From the NCBI GenBank assembly GCA_946188155.1, contig CAMHUC010000035.1:1-36337 (forward strand): a DNA stretch of 36,337 nucleotides. The letters are read 5' to 3'. The DNA comes from an uncultured bacterium. Lineage in GTDB: Bacteria; Bacteroidota; Bacteroidia; Bacteroidales; Bacteroidaceae. This document shows, piece by piece, positions 7,694 to 14,388 of this stretch. Under the pieces are notes generated by a model, which saw nothing but the letters and a program-made list of their open reading frames with translations, did not search any database and had not been told where the DNA came from. The translations under genes and the position numbers were made by a program. The number at the start of each line of letters is the position of its first letter. Positions within the stretch are counted from its first letter, which is position 1.

Positions 7694-7999
7694 CTATGCT
7701 GCCTCGTAGAATACCTGCCCTACTCGGTCGATATGATCTCCTATGGGGGAGCCTTTCTTCTTCTCGTAGTCTACCAGGTCTATGGAGTAGAGCAATCCCA
7801 GTTCGTCTATCTCGCATTGTATGTCTAACAGCTGGTCATAGTCCAGATTTCGCCCCACAATGGCCAGGTCGATGTCAGAGCCGTTGCGATAATTACCTTT
7901 CGACCTGGAGCCGAAAATCACCACCCTCTCAATGTTGGCATGTCGCTGGAACACATTGCAAAGCTCCGTTATTACCGTGTCGCTCAGTCCGAATCTCAT
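7694..7999 (-). CDS. MNT-type nucleotidyltransferase domain protein (MntA-like antitoxin)
   Basis: A 101-residue minimal nucleotidyltransferase. The fold signature is FGSRSKGN (from about residue 29) followed by SDIDLAI with Asp42 and Asp44 as metal ligands. Such proteins pair with HEPN or HI0074-like partners; in MntA-HepT systems the nucleotidyltransferase modifies and neutralises the HEPN toxin. Its ATG overlaps the stop of the upstream micro-ORF as ATGA, the usual coupling in these pairs, but that partner is reduced to 36 residues. It is therefore probably an orphan antitoxin. Length and motifs look intact. Confidence 0.85.
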   Translation of the reverse strand: MRFGLSDTVITELCNVFQRHANIERVVIFGSRSKGNYRNGSDIDLAIVGRNLDYDQLLDIQCEIDELGLLYSIDLVDYEKKKGSPIGDHIDRVGQVFYEAA

Positions 8000-8106
8000 A
8001 AATCGTCAATATACCTGTCGGCCTCGGTAACTTCCAGCAGTCTCCCACAGGCTTTGTGGAAGTTTGCGTAGCGTTGTACCCATCTGATGTCTGCTGTCAT
8101 TCCCAT
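7996..8106 (-). pseudogene. truncated HI0074-like nucleotidyltransferase partner
   Basis: A 36-codon ORF (begins MGMTADIRWVQRYANFHKA) whose stop overlaps the MNT start. The segment DIRWVQRYANFHKA resembles the N-terminus of nucleotidyltransferase substrate-binding (HI0074-type) proteins, which are normally about 130 residues. Both the true start and the coupled 3' end are kept, so an internal deletion of the middle is the simplest explanation. It has its own consensus promoter (8124-8154). Family assignment rests on a short match. Confidence 0.6.
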
Positions 8107-8123
8107 TGCATTCTAATTTTGGG

Positions 8124-8154
8124 CAAAGATACAAAGAATCGGCGAGATAGCAAA
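8124..8154 (-). promoter_or_regulatory. promoter of the MNT locus
   Basis: Minus strand: -33 TTTG (8151-8154), 19-nt spacer, -7 TATCTTTG (8124-8131), about 18 nt from the ATG at 8106. Confidence 0.78.
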
Positions 8155-8490
8155 GCGATTTTGGAAGAAATCGCAGCTCGCCCTGAAAATAATGGCACTA
8201 TGAGGGATAATCGGGAAAATTTGTAAAACAGGGATACTTATCGGATCAGAAGAACTGTGATTACTCACTTGAAACGTGGCTACTCTCTGAGGATTGTAGT
8301 GAACCTTTCAGTTCATAGAGTAAATACGGAGTTCTCACATTATATAAAAGTGGAACACAAGTTCCACCTTGTTTATATCTAATAACAACAAGAGTGTACG
8401 GCAAGTGTATGGTGTAAAATATAAACAATTCTTCAAGTGTGATTATTTGTTAAATAATAAGCGAATTCTTGCGAAGCTTAACGGATTTTT
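8155..8490. other. AT-rich non-coding stretch
   Basis: No ORF with family features is seen. It holds a hairpin GTGGAAC-ACAA-GTTCCAC at 8350-8367. At 8390-8411 there are two 11-base units starting AGTGTA (AGTGTACGGCA, AGTGTATGGTG), resembling the 11-bp units at 11460-11503. Confidence 0.5.
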
Positions 8491-8492
8491 AC

Positions 8493-8500
8493 TATCTTTG
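8493..8500 (+). promoter_or_regulatory. -7 box before structured RNA/lipoprotein
   Basis: TATCTTTG at 8493-8500, with a CTTG about 21 nt upstream as a possible -33 element. It is the only promoter seen before the lipoprotein gene. Confidence 0.65.
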
Positions 8501-8506
8501 TAGCGT

Positions 8507-8760
8507 CTAAAGCAGACTTTCTTTAGAGAGTTGAGCTGAGGACAGGGCGTTTAGCACGTTGTCTGCAACTTGAATCTGGACAATTCAACTGACCGTAGAT
8601 GATGAGCAAGAACTTCCACGTCATGGTATTTATGCCCTTATGGGAAATTATATCTTTGGCGTGGACTTTGCTTAATTACACGGTCAGGCAGTCCAGAGCC
8701 AAAGTTGCGTAATGAGTTAAAGTTCCCACGCCTTTATCTATTAACGCTGACTTCTGGGGA
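8507..8760 (+). ncRNA. structured RNA candidate (leader or stand-alone)
   Basis: Between the promoter and the lipoprotein gene, four collinear long-range pairings build a rod: GCAACTT 8565-8571 with AAGTTGC 8702-8708; TCTGGAC 8575-8581 with GTCCAGA 8691-8697; CTGACCGT 8589-8596 with ACGGTCAG 8680-8687; TCCACG 8615-8620 with CGTGGA 8660-8665. CCC/GGG closes a TTAT loop at the tip. A 5' hairpin CTAAAG/CTTTAG starts near 8507. There is no ORF and no terminator before the lipoprotein gene, so it may be a long structured 5' UTR. It does not match tmRNA, SRP or RNase P signatures. Confidence 0.5.
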
Positions 8761-8805
8761 TTGGTTGGCCTTAATATGAAATCAAATAGCTTATACAGAC
8801 GAATT

Positions 8806-9612
8806 ATGAATACAATGAAGTTTCCAACATTACTAAGTCTTATAATGTTCCTTTTAAGTGGTGTGGTTGTCAGTGCGTGTGGTAAAGAAGAAGATATGGC
8901 TGTACAGGCGCAGAACCACAAATTGAAAAAGATTGAATATTTGGATGAGGTTTATCACACCCCTAAAAGTTATTATAGAACATGGCAAACAGATTTCGCT
9001 TTTAATGACAAAGGTGAATTAACTAAGGTTGATGAATATAATGTTGAAACGAATACATTCTCAGTGAATTGGGGGTATGGAAATGCTATCGTCGACGAAG
9101 GGAGAATCGCTCAAATTCATTATCGTTCTTGGTCAGCCGACCTAAAATATAACAGTAACGGAAATCTAAAAGAAATTGAATGCGATCGAACAAGGTACAT
9201 CGCTACTTGGGAAGGACAAAACATAAGTAAGATTTCGAGGGTTAAAAAGGATGGGCAGATCGTAGAATGGACAGAATACTCATATACAAACTATCAAGCA
9301 GGGATGCTTAGTTATTATGTTTTCTTTAATCCGTTTTGTGAATTTGATTTCCTGGACACAACTGGGGAGTCAGCAGTTTTCTTCACAGGTCTATGTGGGC
9401 CTTTATCCCGGAATTTGCCAAAAGAGGTTCGCAGATGGAGTAAATACGGGCAAGACGGCAAGGGGTTGGAAGATGTTAATGCAGTCCTCACTATGACCTA
9501 TTCATACCAGATGAACTCATTGGGCTTGCCTGCTCATGTTACCATTGAGGGGAAAGACTTTTTCGATTCTGCTGAAAAAAAGATAGATATGGACATAACA
9601 TGGGAAGAATAG
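8806..9612 (+). CDS. uncharacterised lipoprotein (DUF4595-like)
   Basis: A 268-residue protein. MNTMKFPTLLSLIMFLLSGV followed by VVSAC is a lipoprotein signal peptide with the lipidated Cys at residue 25; this supports the ATG at 8806 over the in-frame ATG at 8776. The mature part is rich in short beta-hairpin units (FNDKGELTKV, YNSNGNLKEI) as in DUF4595 or YD-like Bacteroidales surface lipoproteins. Function is unknown; location is probably the outer or inner membrane leaflet. The gene is lower in GC than the core genes and lies alone inside the accessory island behind a structured leader. Confidence 0.75.
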   Translation: MNTMKFPTLLSLIMFLLSGVVVSACGKEEDMAVQAQNHKLKKIEYLDEVYHTPKSYYRTWQTDFAFNDKGELTKVDEYNVETNTFSVNWGYGNAIVDEGRIAQIHYRSWSADLKYNSNGNLKEIECDRTRYIATWEGQNISKISRVKKDGQIVEWTEYSYTNYQAGMLSYYVFFNPFCEFDFLDTTGESAVFFTGLCGPLSRNLPKEVRRWSKYGQDGKGLEDVNAVLTMTYSYQMNSLGLPAHVTIEGKDFFDSAEKKIDMDITWEE

Positions 9613-9668
9613 ATATTAAAAACTCCCGACCTGTGCGTTTGAAATTCGTTCCATTGCTCTATGCGCCG

Positions 9669-9695
9669 CCGCTCCCCTTCATCGAAGGGGAGCGG
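9669..9695. repeat. REP-like hairpin
   Basis: Perfect 12-base arms CCGCTCCCCTTC / GAAGGGGAGCGG around ATC, 57 bases past the lipoprotein stop. It may serve as its 3' hairpin, though no T-run follows. Confidence 0.6.
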
Positions 9696-9871
9696 TTGGG
9701 TTGGGGTTAGTGATTACGGTTCTCCTAATCATTCTTTGAAAAATTGGGATCACTGTCGCTAAAAAACTATGGTATGATGGTCTATAACCTCAATGCCATC
9801 ATCGCTGTCGGCTTAGTCATGGGGCACCTGGGGTGAGGTCAGGACTCATTGATCTGTTCCCCAAAGATTAG

Positions 9872-10063
9872 AATAGCCATAGCCGTGGGACAGGCACGGT
9901 GTTATTCCTACACTTCTCGTTAGGGATGTGGATTCGCAATACGTGGACTTATGGTAATGAGGAAAAGCGTATTGATGCTCTAGCCAAAGACTTGGGAGAA
10001 GATGTCTTCTGGGATGCTGATTCTATGTCTTCTGCAATTCTCGAGGATATAAGAAATACCTAA
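9872..10063 (+). pseudogene. C-terminal remnant of a DUF6794-like protein
   Basis: The reading frame is open from 9872 to the TAA at 10061; the first ATG is at 9926. The segment LHFSLGMWIRNTW followed by SMSSAILEDI recalls the DUF6794 domain (pattern HFxLGMxIRNxW ... MSxxIL) found at the end of many Bacteroidales proteins. No promoter or full-length N-terminus precedes it, so it is read as a fragment left by deletion. The domain match is from memory of the family pattern and should be treated as tentative. Confidence 0.4.
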
Positions 10064-10146
10064 AGAAGAGTTGTGCAAAAGACAAAAAGTAACATAAGGT
10101 ATGTAACATTTTTGTTTTTTTGCATAATTTATAAAGAAAAGTTTTG

Positions 10147-10154
10147 TATCTTTG
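10147..10154 (+). promoter_or_regulatory. -7 box of the ATPase gene
   Basis: TATCTTTG, 25 nt before the ATG at 10179, with T-rich TTTG upstream at non-ideal spacing. Confidence 0.65.
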
Positions 10155-10178
10155 CAACAAAAATAAGATTATTACAAG

Positions 10179-11093
10179 ATGAGGATCAAGGAATTTAGCA
10201 TCGACAACCTGTATTACGAATACAACTTCAGTCACACGCTTGACGAGAAGGTGAATATATTTGTGGGTAATAACGGTTCGTTCAAGACCACCCTCTTACG
10301 GCTTCTGCGACATGCTATTACCTACGAGAAAAACAGTCAATTCTTCCAAAGTCGTCTAACAAAAGTCACTTTTAAGGATGGTATGGTTATGGAGTACCAT
10401 GAGACAGAAAATTTGCTTTCCAAGGACAGGGATGGCGAAGACACATTGAAGAATGTCACTTCATGGACACCGATGTTGGGCGGAAAGGAGATTCGGGAAT
10501 CAGAATACAGAAAACTGGTGAAACTGGACTTCGTTTCTACCTTCGATGTGAAAGGCGACGGCAAAAGCACACAGGACAGTTATCTTGACATTCGATTGGA
10601 GAAGTTGCAAAGTGATTACGGCTATTACCTCTCAGACCTGGTGAAGGAATTGACCGAGCGCATTAACTCAAACAGTAGCATCACCAAGGCAGAACTTGAC
10701 AAGATTAACGAGCGGAAGAATCTGTTCATAAGTCTTGTGAACGAGTGTTTTGCTGAGACGGGAAAAACGCTTTCAAATGACTCAACCAAGCTTGTTTTCT
10801 TAAAGGATAACACTATCGGTATCTATCCCAAAGAACTCTCTTCAGGTGAGAAACAGCTTTTGATAATTCTACTTACCGTTCTGTTGGAACGCGGAGAGGA
10901 ATACATTCTGATGCTTGATGAGCCGGAAATCTCCATGCACATCAGTTGGCAATACAAACTGATAGACATGATTCTTCGGCTGAATCCCGAAGTACAGATT
11001 ATCCTCACGACCCATTCTCCGATGATTTTTGCAGACGGATGGGGCGACAAGGCCATTCGCATGGAAGATATAACCATTAATACTCGAAAGTAA
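10179..11093 (+). CDS. ABC/SMC-type ATPase (AAA_15/AAA_21-like)
   Basis: A 304-residue cytosolic ATPase of the overcoming-lysogenization-defect (OLD)/SMC-like class. Walker A is GNNGSFKTT at residues 30-38, with Phe in place of the usual second Gly before the Lys. The ABC signature is LSSGEKQLL, Walker B is YILMLDEPE, and the H-loop is LTTHSPM. A short helical insertion replaces the long coiled coil. Such stand-alone ATPases usually form two-gene anti-phage modules with an overlapping nuclease or TOPRIM gene. Here the TAATG overlap is present but the second gene stops after 13 codons. Defence role is inference. Confidence 0.82.
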   Translation: MRIKEFSIDNLYYEYNFSHTLDEKVNIFVGNNGSFKTTLLRLLRHAITYEKNSQFFQSRLTKVTFKDGMVMEYHETENLLSKDRDGEDTLKNVTSWTPMLGGKEIRESEYRKLVKLDFVSTFDVKGDGKSTQDSYLDIRLEKLQSDYGYYLSDLVKELTERINSNSSITKAELDKINERKNLFISLVNECFAETGKTLSNDSTKLVFLKDNTIGIYPKELSSGEKQLLIILLTVLLERGEEYILMLDEPEISMHISWQYKLIDMILRLNPEVQIILTTHSPMIFADGWGDKAIRMEDITINTRK

Positions 11094-11134
11094 TGGCTGA
11101 CGTATATAAAGAACAAGCACAGTTTATACACTAA
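11093..11134 (+). pseudogene. 5' stub of the ATPase partner gene
   Basis: ATG overlaps the ATPase stop as TAATG and opens a 13-codon frame, MADVYKEQAQFIH, that ends in the first 11-bp repeat unit of the neighbouring array (TATACACTAAA at 11126-11136). The coupled start suggests a formerly longer operon partner cut by the arrival or rearrangement of the repeat element. The original product cannot be named. Confidence 0.45.
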
Positions 11135-11567
11135 ATGTGGGTAACTGCTTTTAATATAAGCGATTGCGATATTTTTCATATACACTAAACGTACACTTTA
11201 TATACACTAAACGTACACTATTTGTTCACCAGTCGGGAGATGAGTGAGGCTTCTCGGTAACTAACCTGGGGTTAGTCGGTAGGAAAGTGGGACTTTGGAC
11301 GGAGGAAAGTGGGACTTTGGACGGAGTAAAGTCGGACTGATTGTTAGGAGGCTACTTTGGGAAAATAGTAACTTCCTAATTCTTCTACGGAGCCTTGTAT
11401 TGACAGAAAAGGACCTTCCTTTTCAGGAAAAAGTGCTTCTGCTAGCGTAAAAATTGCCCTTTAGTGTATATAAAGTGTATATAAAGTGTATATAAAGTGT
11501 ATATGGATTTATATGTAAATAGTTGGTAGTGAACTTGATTTGGTAATTTAGTGTATAAGTGTATATG
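11126..11567. repeat. inverted 11-bp iteron-like arrays upstream of the VapE-like gene
   Basis: The left array (11179-11222) is four 11-base units: TATACACTAAA, CGTACACTTTA, TATACACTAAA, CGTACACTATT. A single unit lies at 11126. The right array (11460-11503) is four units in inverted orientation (TTTAGTGTATA, then TAAAGTGTATA three times), with two more at 11547-11568. Between them, a 22-base unit (two times 11) is repeated 2.5 times at 11282-11338 (AAAGTGGGACTTT core). There are also several hairpins, such as GGTAACTAACC/GGTTAGTC and TTAGGA/TCCTAA, and GGAGGCTACTTT motifs. It is non-coding. The phased, inverted design suggests protein-binding iterons or an origin, but this is inference. Confidence 0.8.
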
Positions 11568-11614
11568 ATATTATAAAATTTTCTTGGAATTATCATCAGT
11601 TTTACGTCGAAAAG

Positions 11615-11646
11615 TTTGCTCGTTTGAGAAAAAATGATTATCTTTG
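11615..11646 (+). promoter_or_regulatory. promoter of the VapE-like gene
   Basis: -33 TTTG (11615-11618), exact 20-nt spacer, -7 TATCTTTG (11639-11646). It overlaps the first in-frame ATG (11634), which rules that start out and favours the ATG at 11679. Confidence 0.82.
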
Positions 11647-11678
11647 TCGGCGTATTCAGAAACCAACGATATCAGACA

Positions 11679-13811
11679 ATGAAAGTAACACTACTGAAAC
11701 CCTACAGGAAGACAGAGACCATCAATCGGCTGGCCATCGAACAGCTGGCCGACATCATCCGCGACTGCCGGCTTCGCGAGAGCGTAAGGAGGCTCCGCGA
11801 GGTTTACCACCTGATGCGCGTCATCAGATATGACGACGGGCGGGTGCATACCAATTTCAAGGACGGCGTCCAGCTGCCCCGCGTCTGCTTCTCGGCAGAA
11901 CTGGCCAACAAGCAGGGCCAGCAGCAGGTGCTCAGGTACAACGGACTCGTGACGCTGGAGCTTAACGGCCTCGGCAGCTACGACGATGCCGTCAGGCTGC
12001 GCGATGAGGCCAAGCGCCTGCCTCATACGCTGATGGCGTTTCTCGGAGCCAGCGGCAAGTCGGTGAAGATAGTCTGTCGCGGCGAGCTCTTTGCCGACAG
12101 CAGGGCCGACGGCGAGGCGCTGCCCTCTGATGAGGCCGATATCCGCCAGTTCCACCTTAATCTATATCGCGAGGCCCGCCTTTCCTATTCCGCCCAGCTG
12201 CATACCGACATCGAGTCGCTGCCGCAGCCGCTCGGCCGTACCGTCTATCTGAGTGCCGACCCCGAGATGGGCTTCAACCCCGGGGCGGAGCCTTTCTACG
12301 TAGATGCGCTACCCTGCAGTGAGGCGCAGAGGGAGGTGGACATCTCGCAGGAGAGCAGCTATCTGATGCCCGGACGCACCATCCAGCGCAGCTATCGCAT
12401 GAACTGGCTCTTCATCGTGGAGAATGTGTTGGGCCACTATTTCGAGCTGCCCGACGAGAGCCGGCAGGAGACGCTGCTGATGCAGGTGGCTACCTGCTGT
12501 CTGAACGAGGGCATCCCGATGGGGGCTGCCGTACAGATGACGATGGAGCACCCCGTGCTGAACACCGACCGCCTGCTGCTGGAGAAGACCTTCTCCGCCG
12601 TCTACAGCGTGGCCCTGCAGGCCGACTACCGCAAGAAGCACAAGCTGCAGCCGCTGAAGAGCGTGCCCGAGGACACGCTGCTGATGATGAAGACCGAGAT
12701 GTTCCTCAATGCCAACTACGACATGCGGAAGAACGTGATGACGGGTGTGGCCCAGTATCGCAGGAAATTCAGTGACGATCCGGAGTTCTACGACCTCGAC
12801 CAGGAGGTGCGCAACGATATGACTATCAGCGCCAAGGAGCTAGGACTGAAGACGTGGGACAAGGACATAGAACGCTTCATCGAGTCGTCGAGGATCGAGA
12901 AATATGACCCCGTGAACAGCTGGCTCGACAGTCTGCCCGGTTGGGACGGCCGCGACCGCATCGCAGAGCTGGCAGCCCGCGTGCCCACCAACCAGCCGCA
13001 GTGGGAGAAGTACCTGCGCACCTGGCTGCTCGGCATGGTACACAACTGGCAGGACGAGAAGGCGCTGACGGGCAATGCCCTCGTGCCGCTGCTCATAGGC
13101 CGTCAGGGCTGTGGCAAGACGCGCTTCTGCGGCATACTGCTGCCCCCCGAACTGCGGCCCTATTATAATAAGGAGATCAACTTCAAGAACGAGGCCTCGC
13201 TGAACCTGGGCCTGACGGGCAATGCGCTGATCAATCTCGACGAGTTCGACAAGGTGACCCTCCGCCAGCAGGTGGTGCTCAAGTACCTGCTCTCTACGGC
13301 CGATGTCAAGTTCCGTCCGCCCTACGGCAAGGCGATGAAGCAGTACCGACGCTACGCCTCGTTCATCGGCACCACCAACGAGATGAAGCCGCTGACAGAC
13401 CCTACCGGAAGCCGCCGCTTCGTATGCGTCGAGGTGACGGGCGACATCAATTTCGACGATACCATCGACCATTGCCAGCTGTTCGCCCAGCTCAGGCAGA
13501 TGCTCAGGGAGGGTGCTCGGCCCTATTTGCAGGACGAGGAGATCAGCCTGCTGATACGTGAGAACGAGCGCTTCCAGCGACTGAGCAGCCTCTCGGAGAT
13601 GGTCAGCGATGCCTTTCAGGCACCTGTGGCCGACGCCGACGGCCGATGGTGGAGCCTGAAGGAAATCAGCGAGCAGCTCTCCAGCCGCTTCCGCAGCTAC
13701 GATCCCAAGACCAGCTTCCGACGCCTCGGCTCCGAGCTCACCAACCATCCCCTCCGGTTCCGCAGCCGTCGCGTCAGCAGCGGCTGGCAGTACTTCATGA
13801 AGGCCCGGTAG
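11679..13811 (+). CDS. VapE/DUF3874-type primase-helicase-like protein
   Basis: A 710-residue protein of the Bacteroidales BT4734/VirE-N plus DUF3874 type. The N-terminal third resembles the BT4734-like VirE N-terminal domain (a primase-related fold) around VYHLMRVIRYDDGRVHTNFK. The C-terminal half is the VapE-like SF3/AAA+ helicase: Walker A GRQGCGKTR at 474-482, Walker B INLDEFD with Asp521-Glu522, and sensor FIGTTNE. The family occurs in phage satellites, plasmids and islands, where it is linked to replication. The start is set by the promoter over the -15-codon ATG. It is distinctly GC-rich beside AT-rich repeats, and has no integrase or other replication gene next to it. Confidence 0.87.
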   Translation: MKVTLLKPYRKTETINRLAIEQLADIIRDCRLRESVRRLREVYHLMRVIRYDDGRVHTNFKDGVQLPRVCFSAELANKQGQQQVLRYNGLVTLELNGLGSYDDAVRLRDEAKRLPHTLMAFLGASGKSVKIVCRGELFADSRADGEALPSDEADIRQFHLNLYREARLSYSAQLHTDIESLPQPLGRTVYLSADPEMGFNPGAEPFYVDALPCSEAQREVDISQESSYLMPGRTIQRSYRMNWLFIVENVLGHYFELPDESRQETLLMQVATCCLNEGIPMGAAVQMTMEHPVLNTDRLLLEKTFSAVYSVALQADYRKKHKLQPLKSVPEDTLLMMKTEMFLNANYDMRKNVMTGVAQYRRKFSDDPEFYDLDQEVRNDMTISAKELGLKTWDKDIERFIESSRIEKYDPVNSWLDSLPGWDGRDRIAELAARVPTNQPQWEKYLRTWLLGMVHNWQDEKALTGNALVPLLIGRQGCGKTRFCGILLPPELRPYYNKEINFKNEASLNLGLTGNALINLDEFDKVTLRQQVVLKYLLSTADVKFRPPYGKAMKQYRRYASFIGTTNEMKPLTDPTGSRRFVCVEVTGDINFDDTIDHCQLFAQLRQMLREGARPYLQDEEISLLIRENERFQRLSSLSEMVSDAFQAPVADADGRWWSLKEISEQLSSRFRSYDPKTSFRRLGSELTNHPLRFRSRRVSSGWQYFMKAR

Positions 13812-13930
13812 CCGCGTTTCATGCCGAATCAACAAGTTTCCATTAAAATATTTGAAGGTTACAGAAATATTAGGTATCTATGCCAGCGTATTAGCTATAT
13901 AAGGAAATGAATCATATCTGCTGCGTCACC

Positions 13931-14014
13931 CAAAAGTGGGTCAGAGAACCGTTCTGCCTCACGCATCCATCCAAAGAATCAATGAAAAAGTGGGTCAGAG
14001 AATCCTGACCCACT
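13931..14014. repeat. direct copies of AGTGGGTCAGAGAA and a terminator-like hairpin
   Basis: The string AAAAGTGGGTCAGAGAA starts near 13932 and, with one base missing, recurs near 13986. The second copy continues as a hairpin AGTGGGTCAG-AGAATC-CTGACCCACT (13989-14014), a possible bidirectional 3' hairpin between the VapE-like gene and the S41 remnant. The rest of 13812-14034 shows no gene. Confidence 0.6.
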
Positions 14015-14034
14015 AAATCGGCGAATTTGGCAAT

Positions 14035-14388
14035 TCATTTGTAGTATTCATCCATCATCCTGCCCAGTGCTTCGATGTCGTAGAACGACTCGGGGTGGTT
14101 CTTGCGGTCCAGCAGTTTGTGAGGCTCGATGCCTGGGTCGACGCTTTGCCCGCCGAAGTAGGTGGCGTGGCTGCGGAATGAGGAGATGCAATAGTCCAGT
14201 CCGTCGGCGGTAGACAAGTGCTGGATGGCACACGAGCCTCCTCCCGACATCTCGCCGATGATGAGTGCACCGTGTTCCTTCATCTGGGCAGTAAACAGGT
14301 TGCCGCACGACCAGGTGCAGGCGCTGCACAGCACGCCGACGTTCAGACGGTTCTTCACCTCCTAGTCTTTCTCGTCGTACTTGCCGGG
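14035..14388 (-). pseudogene. C-terminal fragment of an S41 (C-terminal processing) peptidase
   Basis: Residues such as WSCGNLFTAQMKEHGALIIG, SGGGSCAIQ and the tail SFYDIEALGRMMDEYY match the catalytic-Ser half of Bacteroidales S41 peptidases (Ser in the TWSCGN turn). Upstream in the same frame PGKYDEKD, an in-frame TAG at 14362-14364 and EVKNRLNVGVL follow, so the frame is broken. Nothing of the N-terminal PDZ or core part remains: the preceding sequence is the 3' end of the ATPase gene. It is therefore a dead remnant and the junction near 14389 is a rearrangement point. Confidence 0.75.

Noticed and set aside
8507..8760. tmRNA, SRP RNA, RNase P RNA or group II intron
   Set aside because: None of their conserved cores (tag ORF with ACCA end, GGAAG tetraloop domain, P4 signature, domain V) is visible.
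10179..11134. A working PARIS-type defence pair
   Set aside because: Only the ATPase is intact and it is shorter than usual; the partner is a 13-codon stub that cannot be identified.
11282..11338. Possible CRISPR array
   Set aside because: The 22-base units are directly adjacent with no spacers, and no cas genes are present.
12840..13835. 331-codon minus-strand ORF opposite the VapE-like gene
   Set aside because: Shadow frame; low-complexity Leu/Glu/Ala-rich translation with no recognisable domain.
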